A stretch of DNA of 64,000 nt from Immersiella caudata (Eukaryota > Ascomycota > Sordariomycetes > Sordariales > Lasiosphaeriaceae): assembly GCA_030512335.1 (NCBI GenBank), contig JAULSU010000006.1:3472001-3536000 (forward strand), given 5' to 3'. Positions within the stretch are counted from its first letter, which is position 1. Every line of letters begins with the position of its first letter. Positions 1-9,922 of this stretch are shown here, piece by piece. The position numbers and the translations under genes were made by a program. Below the pieces are notes generated by a model, which worked only from the letters and a program-made list of their open reading frames with translations, had not been told where the DNA came from and ran no database searches.

Positions 1-587
1 TCACGGGCGACGTCAGGGTCATTGGCGCGCCGTCGATGCACTGCTCTTGATTCGACGAAAATTTCTTCTAAAAGATTGTCAAGGGGAGCTACCAGTGCGT
101 AGACAGCCATGCGACGCCGGATACGCTGCGGAAACCCAGCACGTCGACTGAGCTGGAGAATCTTGACGGTGATGATGATCGTGTTACTGGTGGGGGAAGT
201 GGTGGTGGTCTCAGCATGGGTGCCAAGGCGGGGGTTGGCGTGGGGGCTGCCTTGGGTGCTGTAGCTCTGCTCGCGTTTGGTTTCTTGGCGTGGAAGAAGA
301 GGCGGGGTTCTGGAGAAGAGGTGCCTCACGGTCGAGCTGAAGGCCAGGCTAGTGTTAAGCTGGGTAAAGGCTAGTTGGACGCTACGGCTGTGGCCAAAGA
401 CAGTGGCGGGGAGGGTGGACAAGCAGGGAAAGGTGAACCCGTCAAGGAGGCTCCACCAGTGCCAAGAGCCAGTAAATACACTGGTGAATGGTGTAGATCC
501 CCACAATTTCTTAGATTTACATGTCGTCTCCCTCCCTTCATGCCGCGTGCAATGCCTTCGAGTAGCTACCTGGGCTTCCCTCGGTAA
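1..587 (+). pseudogene. 3' part of a single-pass membrane protein with premature stop
   Basis: The reading frame that contains positions 199-374 encodes a Gly/Ser-rich linker, then one hydrophobic helix (about 224-288) followed by a basic stop-transfer cluster (W-K-K-R-R) and a short polar tail. This is the usual C-terminal layout of fungal single-pass cell-surface proteins of the WSC/Mid2 sort. The extracellular part lies outside the window or in upstream exons, and an AAG at about 91-93 could be a splice acceptor. The frame stops at TAG 372-374, but the same frame then stays open to 587 and encodes a typical acidic, Pro-rich cytosolic tail (L-D-A-T-A-V-A-K, then K-E-A-P-P-V-P). A CAG-to-TAG change is the simplest reading, so the gene is probably truncated. 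The family assignment rests on architecture only. Confidence 0.45.
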
Positions 588-1026
588 CCTCGAACCCCCC
601 TAGTCTGTGCGGAGACTTCAGCTACTCAGCTACCGAAGCCTAAGCTACAAGGGCTTAGGGGCGGCAGTTGGGACCTGCTGCCCGCCTGATTGAATGTGAG
701 CCAACAGGCCGGGTCGTTCTCGGCCAGATCAACGACCTCTGGAAATGGGAAATGGTGGGCCAAACAGAGGCCCCTATTCTCGAAATCCATCGTGTTAGAA
801 GTAGATATGTAATATCAGGGGGTTATCGAGCTATAGGGTTTATGCTGTGCATCGGCTTTCAATGAGCGTTTAACCCCGCTCGTTGGGCATCGACGGACTT
901 CGCATTGTGCAAAAGCAAGTCTTCGCGACAGCAAAACATTCATCCCACTGCCAACATTCTAATTTCTAAATCAGATTTAGCCGCTCCAAACATTTGCATT
1001 TGACGGGGCTAAAATAAAATAAAATA
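588..1026. other. intergenic, leader of the NLR-like gene
   Basis: No gene is visible. The last 20 bases before the next start codon are A-rich (repeated A-A-A-A-T), which is common in fungal 5' leaders. Confidence 0.5.
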
Positions 1027-4000
1027 ATGGCCGAGGCTTTCGCCCTCGCCGCCAGTGTCATCGGTGTGGCAGCATTCACATTGCAGCTTTGGAAAGACGC
1101 ACCGGAAATCGCGAAAAATGGCTCGTCTATCTCCACGTCGGATTGTGTTCGACAGGCAGCAAATCTGAAGGCCCATTCCGATAGGGTTAAGTCACTCCAG
1201 GATATCGAGATGGATGTTGGAGAGGCGGTAAGTTTGCCCTTGGATAACGCGATGCGCTAGGTTCTACTTTCGCTGACTCTCTGGGCTCAGACAAGAATTA
1301 AAGAAATTGCTTCTGAGGTCCGAGCAATCGCAGAAGAACTTTCTAGCCGTCTTGCCAAGTGCGAGCTTCCACCTGGGCAGAAGGGGTGGAGACGGTACCG
1401 GGATGTGATGACTGTACTGTGGCACGACATGCAGCTTGATGCGGATGCTCAGATGAGGAAGCTGGATACTCTCCGCAACGAGCTTCAGTCGGAGCTCATT
1501 GTGTCCATGATTGGGAAGATGGATCTGCTCGGCATTCGAAATAGCGAGGGCTTCCAGACACTCCGCGCCGATATCAAGGCGCTCACCGAGGCGGTACTTA
1601 ATAAGGCAGGGAGCACCAGCACCCTAGCGCCGGAGGGTTCGGCCATCCATATCCATGCCCCTGCCCCTGCCCCTCACCTCACCCCCCATAGACCCCAAGC
1701 CGTCGTCGGTACAGTCGCAGGCAGCCGGGAAGAGAGAGAGAGAGCCGTCCTCAAGCGCCTCAACGCATCACCATACCGAGATCGAAAGGACAGAAACCCG
1801 TGCCGGGTCCCCGGGACATGCGAGTGGTTTGTGTCTCATAAACTCTTTCGAGACTGGCGCGATAGCAAGTCGTCTCGCATGCTTTGGGTGTCAGCAGACC
1901 CTGGATGTGGGAAATCAGTCCTGGTAAGGCACTTGGTTGAATCCGTTCTACATACGTCAGATTCCAGGACTGTGTGCTACTTCTTCTTCAAAGACGACTT
2001 TGCAGATCAGCGGAGCGTAGTTGGCGCTCTCAGCTGCATCTTACACCAACTTTTCGTGCGGAGGCGCTCCCTGCTCTCTGAAGCAATCCTTGATCGACTC
2101 GATGCCAAGGAACGTGGAGCGACGAACATCTCGTTTGCCGACCTTTGGCAAACGCTAGTGGAAGTTGCACAAGTCGAAAGCGCCGGCGAAATTATCTGCC
2201 TTCTCGATGCCGTCGACGAATGTGAAGGCCAAGGATGGTCCCAGCTTTCTCAGGCACTGAGACTGCTATACAGCCAAACGGATATTACAACAGGCTTCAA
2301 TTTGAAGTTTCTTCTCACCAGCCGGCCGTATGATAGAATTCGTATCAGCTTTCGGCCTTTGATTCTCCAGAGCCTACCTGTGATTCATCTGAGCGGAGAG
2401 AGCGAGGTTGAGATTGAGAAGATCACCAAAGAGATTGATGCTGTTATCCGAGCCAGAGTCCGCGACATTGGAGAAGAACGACACCTCACACAAGGACAAG
2501 AAATTAGTCTGTTGAAGACGCTCACCTGCGTCCCTAACCGGACGTATTTGTGGGTATACCTTACCTTGGACTTGGTGGAGAAGTCCATCGCCACCGACAA
2601 GGCGAGGATACAGGAAGCCACCGCACGACTGCCCCGGACTGTTGACGAGGCGTACGATAAAATTCTTCACAAGAGCAGCGACACCAAAGCTGCCAAGAAG
2701 CTACTACACATCATTGTAGCAGCGGCGCGGCCCTTGACCTTGGCAGAGATGAACGTGGCGCTAGCTCTCAACCAAACCCATCAGTCCTACGACGGTCTCA
2801 AGCCTGACCTCAGACGAGAAGATCGTCTTCATCATGACATACGGGGTATTTGCGGGCTCTTTGTAACCATTATTGACACAAAAGTGTACCTGCTTCACCA
2901 GACCGCCAAGGAGTTCCTAGTCCGGAGCAGCGCGAACCCCCTGAGAGGCATGCGAGCGGGTCTCAAGTGGAAATACTCGCTACAGCCGCAGGATTCCCAT
3001 CACGTACTTGCCAAGGCATGCATCCAGCACCTACTTTTCGCCGAGTTCGAGAGTTTCCAGTCATTCGAAAATGCCGACGCCCCCATCTTTCTCGAGTACT
3101 CCGCCAAATATTGGGCCGCCCACGTCCGCGAGTTGCCGAGTAAGCTGCAAGATGAATTGGCAGAATCGATGCGGAAACTTTGCGACGCAAATTCAAGCCG
3201 CTGCTTGACTTGGCTCACGGTCTACTGGGAGAGCACAGGTTCGCAGTTCCCTCAAGAATTCACCACCCTTATGGTTGCGGCGTATTTCGGACTTAAGACG
3301 GTAGTGAAACATCTACTCAGGACACCAGATATCAATCTCAACTCCCAGGACGGCACGTATGGGAGATCAGCACTGTCGTGGGCCGCTGGCAACGGCCACA
3401 GTACCGTTGTCGGTCTGCTAACGAAAGGCGCTAGCATCGACCTTCGGTGGCTTGGAGTGCCGCTTCAGTCGAGAGCTCGAGTCGACTTGGTGGATATAAA
3501 GGGCCGATCACCTTTAACTTACGCCGTATGGAACGGAAACTTAGCTGCCGTCAGGCTGCTGATAAAAGAAGGTGCTCGGGTGGACTTGAAAGATGGGATT
3601 GGAGGAACGCCACTGTTTTATGCCGTTTTTAGCGGGCCCAGAAATGTAGCAAAGCTGCTGCTGTCTGGTAAGAAGACACAACCTAGTGATGAGAACGGCA
3701 TGGTTGCGCGGCTGCTTTTCTCTGCTGTGGAGAAGGGCGATGATGCGGCCGTTGTGTTGTTGCTCGAAACAGGGAAGGTTAACACCCAAGTGAAAGATGG
3801 TGAGGGCCGCACACCGCTTTATTGGGCAACCGAAAAAGGGAATGAGAACATGGTAAAACTGCTCCTCGACAAAGGAGCAGAGCTAAATCCAGGGGGCGAG
3901 AGCCGTACGCCGCTTTCTTGGGCAGCCGAAAAAGGGAATGAGAACATGGTAAAACTGCTCCTCGACAAAGGAGCAGACCCAAATCCAGGGGGTGAGAGCC

Positions 4001-6486
4001 GTACGCCGCTTTCTTGGGCAGCCAAAGAAGGGAATGAGAACATGGTAAGGTTACTTCTTGCCAAGGGAGCTAACATTAATGCTCAGGACCATCATGGTGT
4101 TTCAACATTACACACAGCTGTTCAAGCGATGCAAAAAAACACCATGTCACTACTACTGGAGTATGAAGCAAACATCGAGGCGAAAGACAAAGAAGGCCGC
4201 ACAGCATTATGCTTGGCTGCTGAAACAGATTTCAAAGTTGGAATTGAAATGCTGGTTGCGAAAGGCGCTGAAGTGAATATCTGGTATGAATTTGTAAGTT
4301 GGCTCACGCTGAATATGTTTCTTTTTTTTACATGATACAAGTAAAGTGATGGAATATTGTCAATTAATGGAGCAGATTGCTAACTTCTTGGTTATTATAG
4401 CGAGTAAGTAGTACTGTAGGCTGTTCTCAACTGCTGGGCAGATTGCTGACTTCTTGGTTATTATAGCGAGATGTAAGTGGTACTGTAGGCTGTTCTTAAC
4501 TGCTGGCAGATTGCTGACTTCTTGGTTATTATAGCTAGTAAGTAGTATTGTAGGCTGTTCTTAACTGCTGGTCAGATTACTGACTTCTTGGTTATTATAG
4601 TGGTATGTAAGTGGTACTGTAGGCTGTTCTTAACTGCTGGGCAGATTGCTGACTTCTTGGTTACTATAGCAAGTAAGTGGTACTGTAGGTTGTTAACTGC
4701 TGGGCAGATTGCTGACTTCTTGGTTATCATAGCGAGGTGTAAGTGGCACTGTAGGCTGTTCTTAACTGCTGGGCAGATTGCTGACTTCTTGGTTATTATA
4801 GTGGGATGTAAGTGGCACTGTAGGCTGTTCTTAACTGCTAGGCAGATTGCTGACTTCTTGGTTATCATAGCTAGTAAGTAGTACTGTAGGCTGTTCTTAA
4901 CTGCTGGTCAGATTACTGACTTCTTGGTTATTATAGTGGGATGTAAGTGGCACTGTTGGCTGTTCTCAATTGCTCGGCAGATTGCTGACTTCTTGGTTAT
5001 TATAGCGAGATGTAAGTGGTACTGTAGGCTGTTCTTAACTGCTGGGCAGATTGCTGACTTCTTGGTTATTATAGCGAGTAAGTGGTACTCTAGGCTGTTC
5101 TTAACTGCTTGGTAGATTACTGACTTCTTGGTTATTATAGTGGAATGTAAGTGGCATTGTAGGCTTTTCTTAACTGCTGGTCAGATTACTGACTTCTTAG
5201 TTATTATAGCTAGTAAGTGGTACTGTAGGCTGTTCTTAACTGCTGGGTAGATTACTGACTTCTTGGTTATTATAGTGGGATGTAAGTGGTACTGTAGGCT
5301 GTTCATAACTGCTGGGCAAGTTGCTGACTTCTTGGTTACTATAGCAAGTAAGTGGTACTATAGGTTGTTCTTAACTGCTGGGCATGTTGCTGACTTCTTG
5401 GTTATCATAGCTAGTAAGTAGTACTGTAGGTTATTCTTAACTGCTGGGCAGATTGCTGACTTGGTTATTATAGTGGGAGGTAAGTGGTACCGTGGGCTGT
5501 TCTTAAATGCTGGTCAGATTGCTGACTTCTTGGTTATTATAGTGGGATGTAAGTGGTACTATAGGTTGTTCTTAACTGCTGGGCATGTTGCTGACTTCTT
5601 GGTTATCATAGCTAGTAAGTAGTACTGTAGGCTGTTCTTAACTGCTGGTCAGATTACTGACTTCTTGGTTATTATAGTGGGATGTAAGTGGTACTGTAGG
5701 CTGTTCATAACTGCTGGGCAGATTGCTGACTTCTTGGTTATTATAGTGGGATGTAAGTGGTACTATAGGTTGTTCTTAACTGCTGGGCATGTTGCTGACT
5801 TCTTGGTTATCATAGCTAGTAAGTAGTACTGTAGGTTATTCTTAACTGCTGGGCAGATTGCTGACTTGGTTATTATAGTGGGAGGTAAGTGGTACCGTGG
5901 GCTGTTCTTAAATGCTGGTCAGGTTGCTGACTTCTTGGTTACTATAGCGAGTAAGTGGTACCGGTGGCTGTTTTTAACTGCTGGGCAGGTTGCTGACTTC
6001 TTGGTTATTATAGCAGGTAAGTGGTACTGTGGGGTATTTTTGAATGCTAGAGCAGATTGCCGACTTGATTACTATAGAATGTAAGTAATACTGTTGGCTA
6101 TTTTTGACTGGCTGCGTAAATTACTAACGTCTATGTCATTATAGCCGGTAAGTAATGCTACATTATGTTTGGAAAATAGATGAGCAACTAACTTTGTAAT
6201 AATATACAGAAGGCAAGTCTTTGATATTAATTCTAGCTGCGTATCTAATCTAAGTATATCAGAAGCTGGCAAGTAGCCTCGTTACCTTTTACTGTAATTA
6301 TTCATTAACAGATACCAGTCACCGCTCCTTGTGGGTGTAGCTCGTCGAAACGAAGCTATTGTTCGTGTGCTGCTTGCGAGCGGCGCCATCATCGATCGAG
6401 AGACGCTTAGGGCAGCTGAAGTGATGGGAGATCGAGATATTATTCAAATTCTCAAATCACACGAGGAACAACTTTTGCGAGACTAG
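1027..6486 (+). CDS. NACHT-ankyrin STAND receptor (fungal NLR-like)
   Basis: This is a nucleotide-binding receptor of the STAND class, the group linked in fungi to heterokaryon incompatibility and non-self recognition. Exon 1 is 1027-1227, the first intron 1228-1290 (GTAAGT...CAG), exon 2 runs 1291-4293 and the last exon 6319-6486. All joins are in phase and give 1123 residues if everything between 4294 and 6318 is removed. The N-terminus (M-A-E-A-F-A-L-A-A-S-V-I-G-V) matches the Helo-like/fungal STAND N-terminal domain. The NACHT has Walker A G-C-G-K-S at about residue 272, Walker B L-L-D-A-V-D-E at about 371 and an L-L-T-S-R-P sensor. Ankyrin repeats fill the C-terminal third, some nearly identical. 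The last exon restores ankyrin sequence (S-P-L-L-V-G-V-A-R-R-N-E-A-I-V), which shows that the 2-kb intervening array lies inside the gene. If the array's 3-6 nt islands were retained, up to 43 codons would be added. Confidence 0.88.
3826..4052 (+). repeat. near-identical 96-bp ankyrin-coding repeats
   Basis: The G-N-E-N-M-V codons recur at 3838, 3934 and 4030, an exact 96-bp period (32 residues). The first two copies are almost base-for-base identical and the third has begun to diverge. Such homogenised repeats are typical of fungal NLR recognition domains. Confidence 0.85.
4294..6318 (+). repeat. tandem array of intron-like units inside the NLR gene
   Basis: After the first donor at 4294 there are 29 further donors: 4404, 4473, 4538, 4607, 4673, 4739, 4808, 4874, 4943, 5012, 5078, 5147, 5213, 5282, 5348, 5414, 5480, 5549, 5615, 5684, 5753, 5819, 5885, 5951, 6017, 6081, 6148, 6213 and 6269. 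Each begins GTAAGT, except the last two, which are GCAAGT. Nearly every unit has a CTGAC or CTAAC branch-like site and a TAG or CAG acceptor. Most bodies are exactly 63 nt (range 50-64). Between acceptor and next donor lie only 3 nt (CGA, CTA, CAA, CAG, AAT, CCG, AAG) or 6 nt (TGGGAT, CGAGAT, TGGTAT, TGGAAT, TGGGAG, CGAGGT, AAGCTG), so the period is 66 or 69 bp. The exon on the right resumes at 6319 after C-A-G. Whether the units are spliced singly or as one 2-kb intron cannot be told from DNA. Confidence 0.9.
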
Positions 6487-8143
6487 GGTATTCCGAATCA
6501 AGAGAGACCAGAAACATGACACGTAAGCTTTAACTACTTAGAATAAGTTAGAAGAGTTCTAATATCAAGTTACTAGAACCAGTTGCTGGTGTATCTCTAC
6601 ACTTCGTGGTGTCAGAAACAGTGCACAATGGAATCTCGTGGAATTGATGGGGGCAACCGCTTGATTGAGTTGCTTGTTCGGTACTATGGCTTTGCCAGAG
6701 TGCTCCTTTTTATACAGTTCTGGGTGGCGGCAACGCTTGCGCATTGCGTGGCCAATATTACCAATCTACTATTCTAGAGGATCCTGGAGCCTTCGCAAGA
6801 TTAGTGTTCTGGCCTCTAGCCAGAACCCCTTTCTTTCTGCCAAGTGACATGTCTCCTACAAGAGATTTCAGTACACTGTCTCTTCATCTAGATCTAGTGA
6901 ACCGGGGGAAAGCCATCGCGGTCCCCCATTATGACAAAAGCACAGAAACACAACACAAAAAAGAAGATAACGTAGGCAAACAGACAGATAGAAAAATAAG
7001 GACCTCAGTGTCCCTTGATCATAGGAAGATGAATCCGCTCAACAGCGAATTAGACAGACAGAAGTGCTCAACAGCACACATATAACACCCAATGGTGCAA
7101 AGAGGTGGAGAGGGGGGACTGACAACTCATGACATATCACTTGCTTGCAAGATCTCTGGTATCTTGGTAACAAAAATTATAAATCGTGGTGGTGTCGTGA
7201 GGCTCGTCTGGAGTGTTCGTTGGTTGTCTCCCCCTTCCCCGACCGAAGGGAGAACGGTCTCCTCAAGACTACATGTGCGCGCACGTGCGCGAGCACGTAG
7301 TGGCACAAGGTACTGTACAAAAAAAAGAAAAAAAATTCATCGTGAAAACAAAACGTGGCACTTGCCCACCCCTATTTCTTACCCCTTAAAAATCCACCCT
7401 AAGTCACTGTATTCATAAGTTTTCATAGTAGCAGCATTGGTAGCCGACGTTTAGAGCAGTTAGCCACTCCCTTTCCAAAACTTTCTCCTTTGGCAATCTC
7501 TAGTCAAGTACTAAACCGTGGTTTTTAAGAAAATGGAGAATTCAACTTGGGCGCAACGGGATCAGCCAGATTGTTAAACGGTAGCTTTTTTTCTCTGTAG
7601 TTTAAGTGAAGAAAAGCACGGTTAGGTGTTTGAAGAGGTTGTGGTGGTAGTGGTAGTGGTGGTGGTAGTGGTGGTGGTAGTGGTGGTGATACGAGGACCC
7701 AGTTTTGGGTCCTCGCAACTCCACCGCCATTTTGGACCGTGGCAACTATAGCCGAGGTGGGCTAGAATAGTGACCCCATTGCTTAGTCTGTCTTAGTCTA
7801 GCTCAGCCTAGCTCAGTTCCGAAGAAGGAAAGGGAAATTCATGGTGTCAATTTTAGGGTAGTGAACTGGCTGTTTCTTGACTTAATTTAATTCTACGAAC
7901 CTTTCTACCTGCTATCCTCCTTCTAACGTTCCCTGTTCAGCTACCCCTCTGTCTTATACGAGACGTTAACACCGTACAGTCCTCGCTGTTCCTCTTGTGC
8001 TTTTCATGACGGCTCGGTAATGCCCTCAGATCCCCTCGCCCCCGGCCATCCCTTGAAGGGTCCAACAGCCTTCATGTCTCTAGAAGGATCATACATCTCG
8101 CATGCCGAGCCAGTATTCTCGCGGTCCCATGCCCACTTGCGCA
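6487..8143. other. AT-rich intergenic region
   Basis: No convincing gene. A GGTGGTAGT-type trinucleotide tract lies at about 7639-7690. On the minus strand a 46-codon frame (8004-8144) abuts the stop of the neighbouring oxidase pseudogene. It has protein-like composition (K-W-A-W-D-R-E-N-T-G) but matches no family I recognise. Confidence 0.4.
7639..7690 (+). repeat. GGT/AGT trinucleotide microsatellite
   Basis: Uninterrupted run of GGT and AGT triplets in non-coding sequence. Confidence 0.8.
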
Positions 8144-9077
8144 TCAGTTGAGTCCCTCGGGCACGTTCTGGGTCCATGTGCTTTGGGTCTCGGCTGGGGG
8201 AGGAATCGAGATGTCCTTACCAGGTCCGTCGTGGTGTGTCATGTTGGTGAAGCTGACCTCGCAGTTGAAATTGAGGCGGCCGTCGAAGGGCGGGATACTC
8301 TCTCCGTGGTGCCACATGTCCAAGAAGTGAACGGGGGCTTTGCTCAACTTTTCTTCCTGCTCGGGTGGGTACGTCGCCTTACACTGGACCGCCGCAGCCG
8401 CAATCAGTCGGCCGTTGACTTGCAGCTCGCTTCTTCCCGGCGCGGTATCGATAAGAAACCCCTCCTTGTAGGCCCCGACGCACAACATGGTCCGGTCCGG
8501 GAGGAATTCCCGTCGCTGTCCAAGACCAATTTCTCAGCATTGGCCTTGATGAATGTCACCCCAGCGTTGCAGGTGGCCGCGAAGAAACTTGCAGCGGCGC
8601 CGTCGGCCTCAGCCCATCCCGCTCTGGGGGTTAAAGTAGTTCTCCTTGATGCCGCTCCAGTTGGCGTCCTGAAAGACGGGGAAGCGGGCCAGGGCTTCCT
8701 CTTTGGAAAGAATCTCGGACCGCGTCTCCACCCCCAAAGCCCGGTAGTTATCGAAGGAGGCCCGACCCATGCCGATGCTCTCGGCGAAGAGCATGTCGCA
8801 TTCGTGGTAGTAGGTAGGCCTTGAACGTAGGGTCGGCGCGCCATGAATCCTGGGAATTCAATGCCATCTTCATGTGCACCGGGTCGGGGTAGTCGGCGCG
8901 GATGATCTTGTTGAAGTCGCTTGCCGCCGCCCCCCTATTGGCGTCGTCGCCACGGGTGCGGTCAATGAGGAAGATTTTGACGTCGGGGTACATGCGGCGG
9001 AGGTGGAAGGCTGTGGAGAGGCCGAAAACTCAGGCGACCATAATGGCGATTGTGTCGGCGCCTGCTTGTAGTTGTCG
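8144..9077 (-). pseudogene. FAD-dependent amine/sarcosine oxidase-like pseudogene
   Basis: Read from about 9077 downward, the pieces are collinear with fungal DAO-fold oxidases (sarcosine/fructosyl-amino-acid oxidase type): a Rossmann start (V-F-G-L-S-T-A-F-H-L-R-R), then N-K-I-I-R-A-D-Y-P-D-P, G-M-G-R-A-S-F-D-N-Y, A-R-F-P-V-F-Q-D-A-N-W and F-N-C-E-V-S-F-T-N. Four kinds of damage are visible. An in-frame TGA replaces the second Gly of the FAD-binding G-x-G motif. A 4-nt tandem duplication (CTAC) shifts the frame at about 8817. A 1-nt insertion lies at about 8612. A deletion of about 20-25 codons with a frameshift lies at about 8490. No intron is needed to join the parts. An intact copy would oxidise secondary amines or glycated amino acids. 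Confidence 0.8.
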
Positions 9078-9231
9078 TTCCGTTTCGGGCAGGCGCGTGA
9101 CACTGCGGCCGCTGATACCTTGGTCGTCCGGTGAACATCTCGGTTGCTGGTTCCCCAGTGCCATACCAAATCAACTCGCTTCGCCGCTGTTCGTGCTTCA
9201 CCGCTATTATGGCAACTGATAGACAAAGCAA

Positions 9232-9922
9232 GTCTACCGATGGACCCCAGGTTGATGTCGAAAAACTCGCGGCGTTTCTCTTTTTTTTTTTTTTTCGACG
9301 GTTAGCAGTTGGGATTCGTACCAGATGTCTCGTACTCGTATGAACAAGCCCCTATGTGAGAAACGAGATGCTCGTCCACCTCATTGGCTTCTGCGTGGTA
9401 TTGTCAACCCACAGGCCTCTGTCATGAGCCTGCGATTCGATCAGGGCCCACTCACGCAAAGCCATGCTGTACGGTTGACTGGTCGATTCGTCGGGCCATC
9501 TTCACGCCTGGTAGCCCACTGACTAGGGGTGCCATTGTCGGGACCAAGTATTACCTAATTAGTCCATAGTTAGGCAGGCAACCCATAGCGCTGACGGGAG
9601 GGAGCGCTTTTGTGGGCATGGGCTACCCATGGAGGTACTTCCATCCCTCCATGGACTGGAGGCAACGAGAGAATTAATTTCCCTCCCATCTACGCCCCAA
9701 GTCATACCGGGCAAGAGTCTTTGGAGGCAGATATTGTCTATGGAGTCTTGGTGCCTAACAAACGCCTGAAATCAACAGCGAACCTGTAACATTAGCGCTT
9801 ATACCTGCATGATCCTACCGAGACCCAGATACCCCACCAACGCGGGGTCGGGAGGTCCTTTTGTTCACATTTTCTCCGCCAACACCACAAAGCAGCCGGA
9901 TATCGCAAGATCCGTTGACAAG
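9232..9922. other. intergenic, upstream of the first HET gene
   Basis: No gene seen. A run of about 15 T lies near 9283-9297. The reading frame of the next gene is open back to an ATG at 9809, but that extension looks like leader sequence. Confidence 0.4.
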
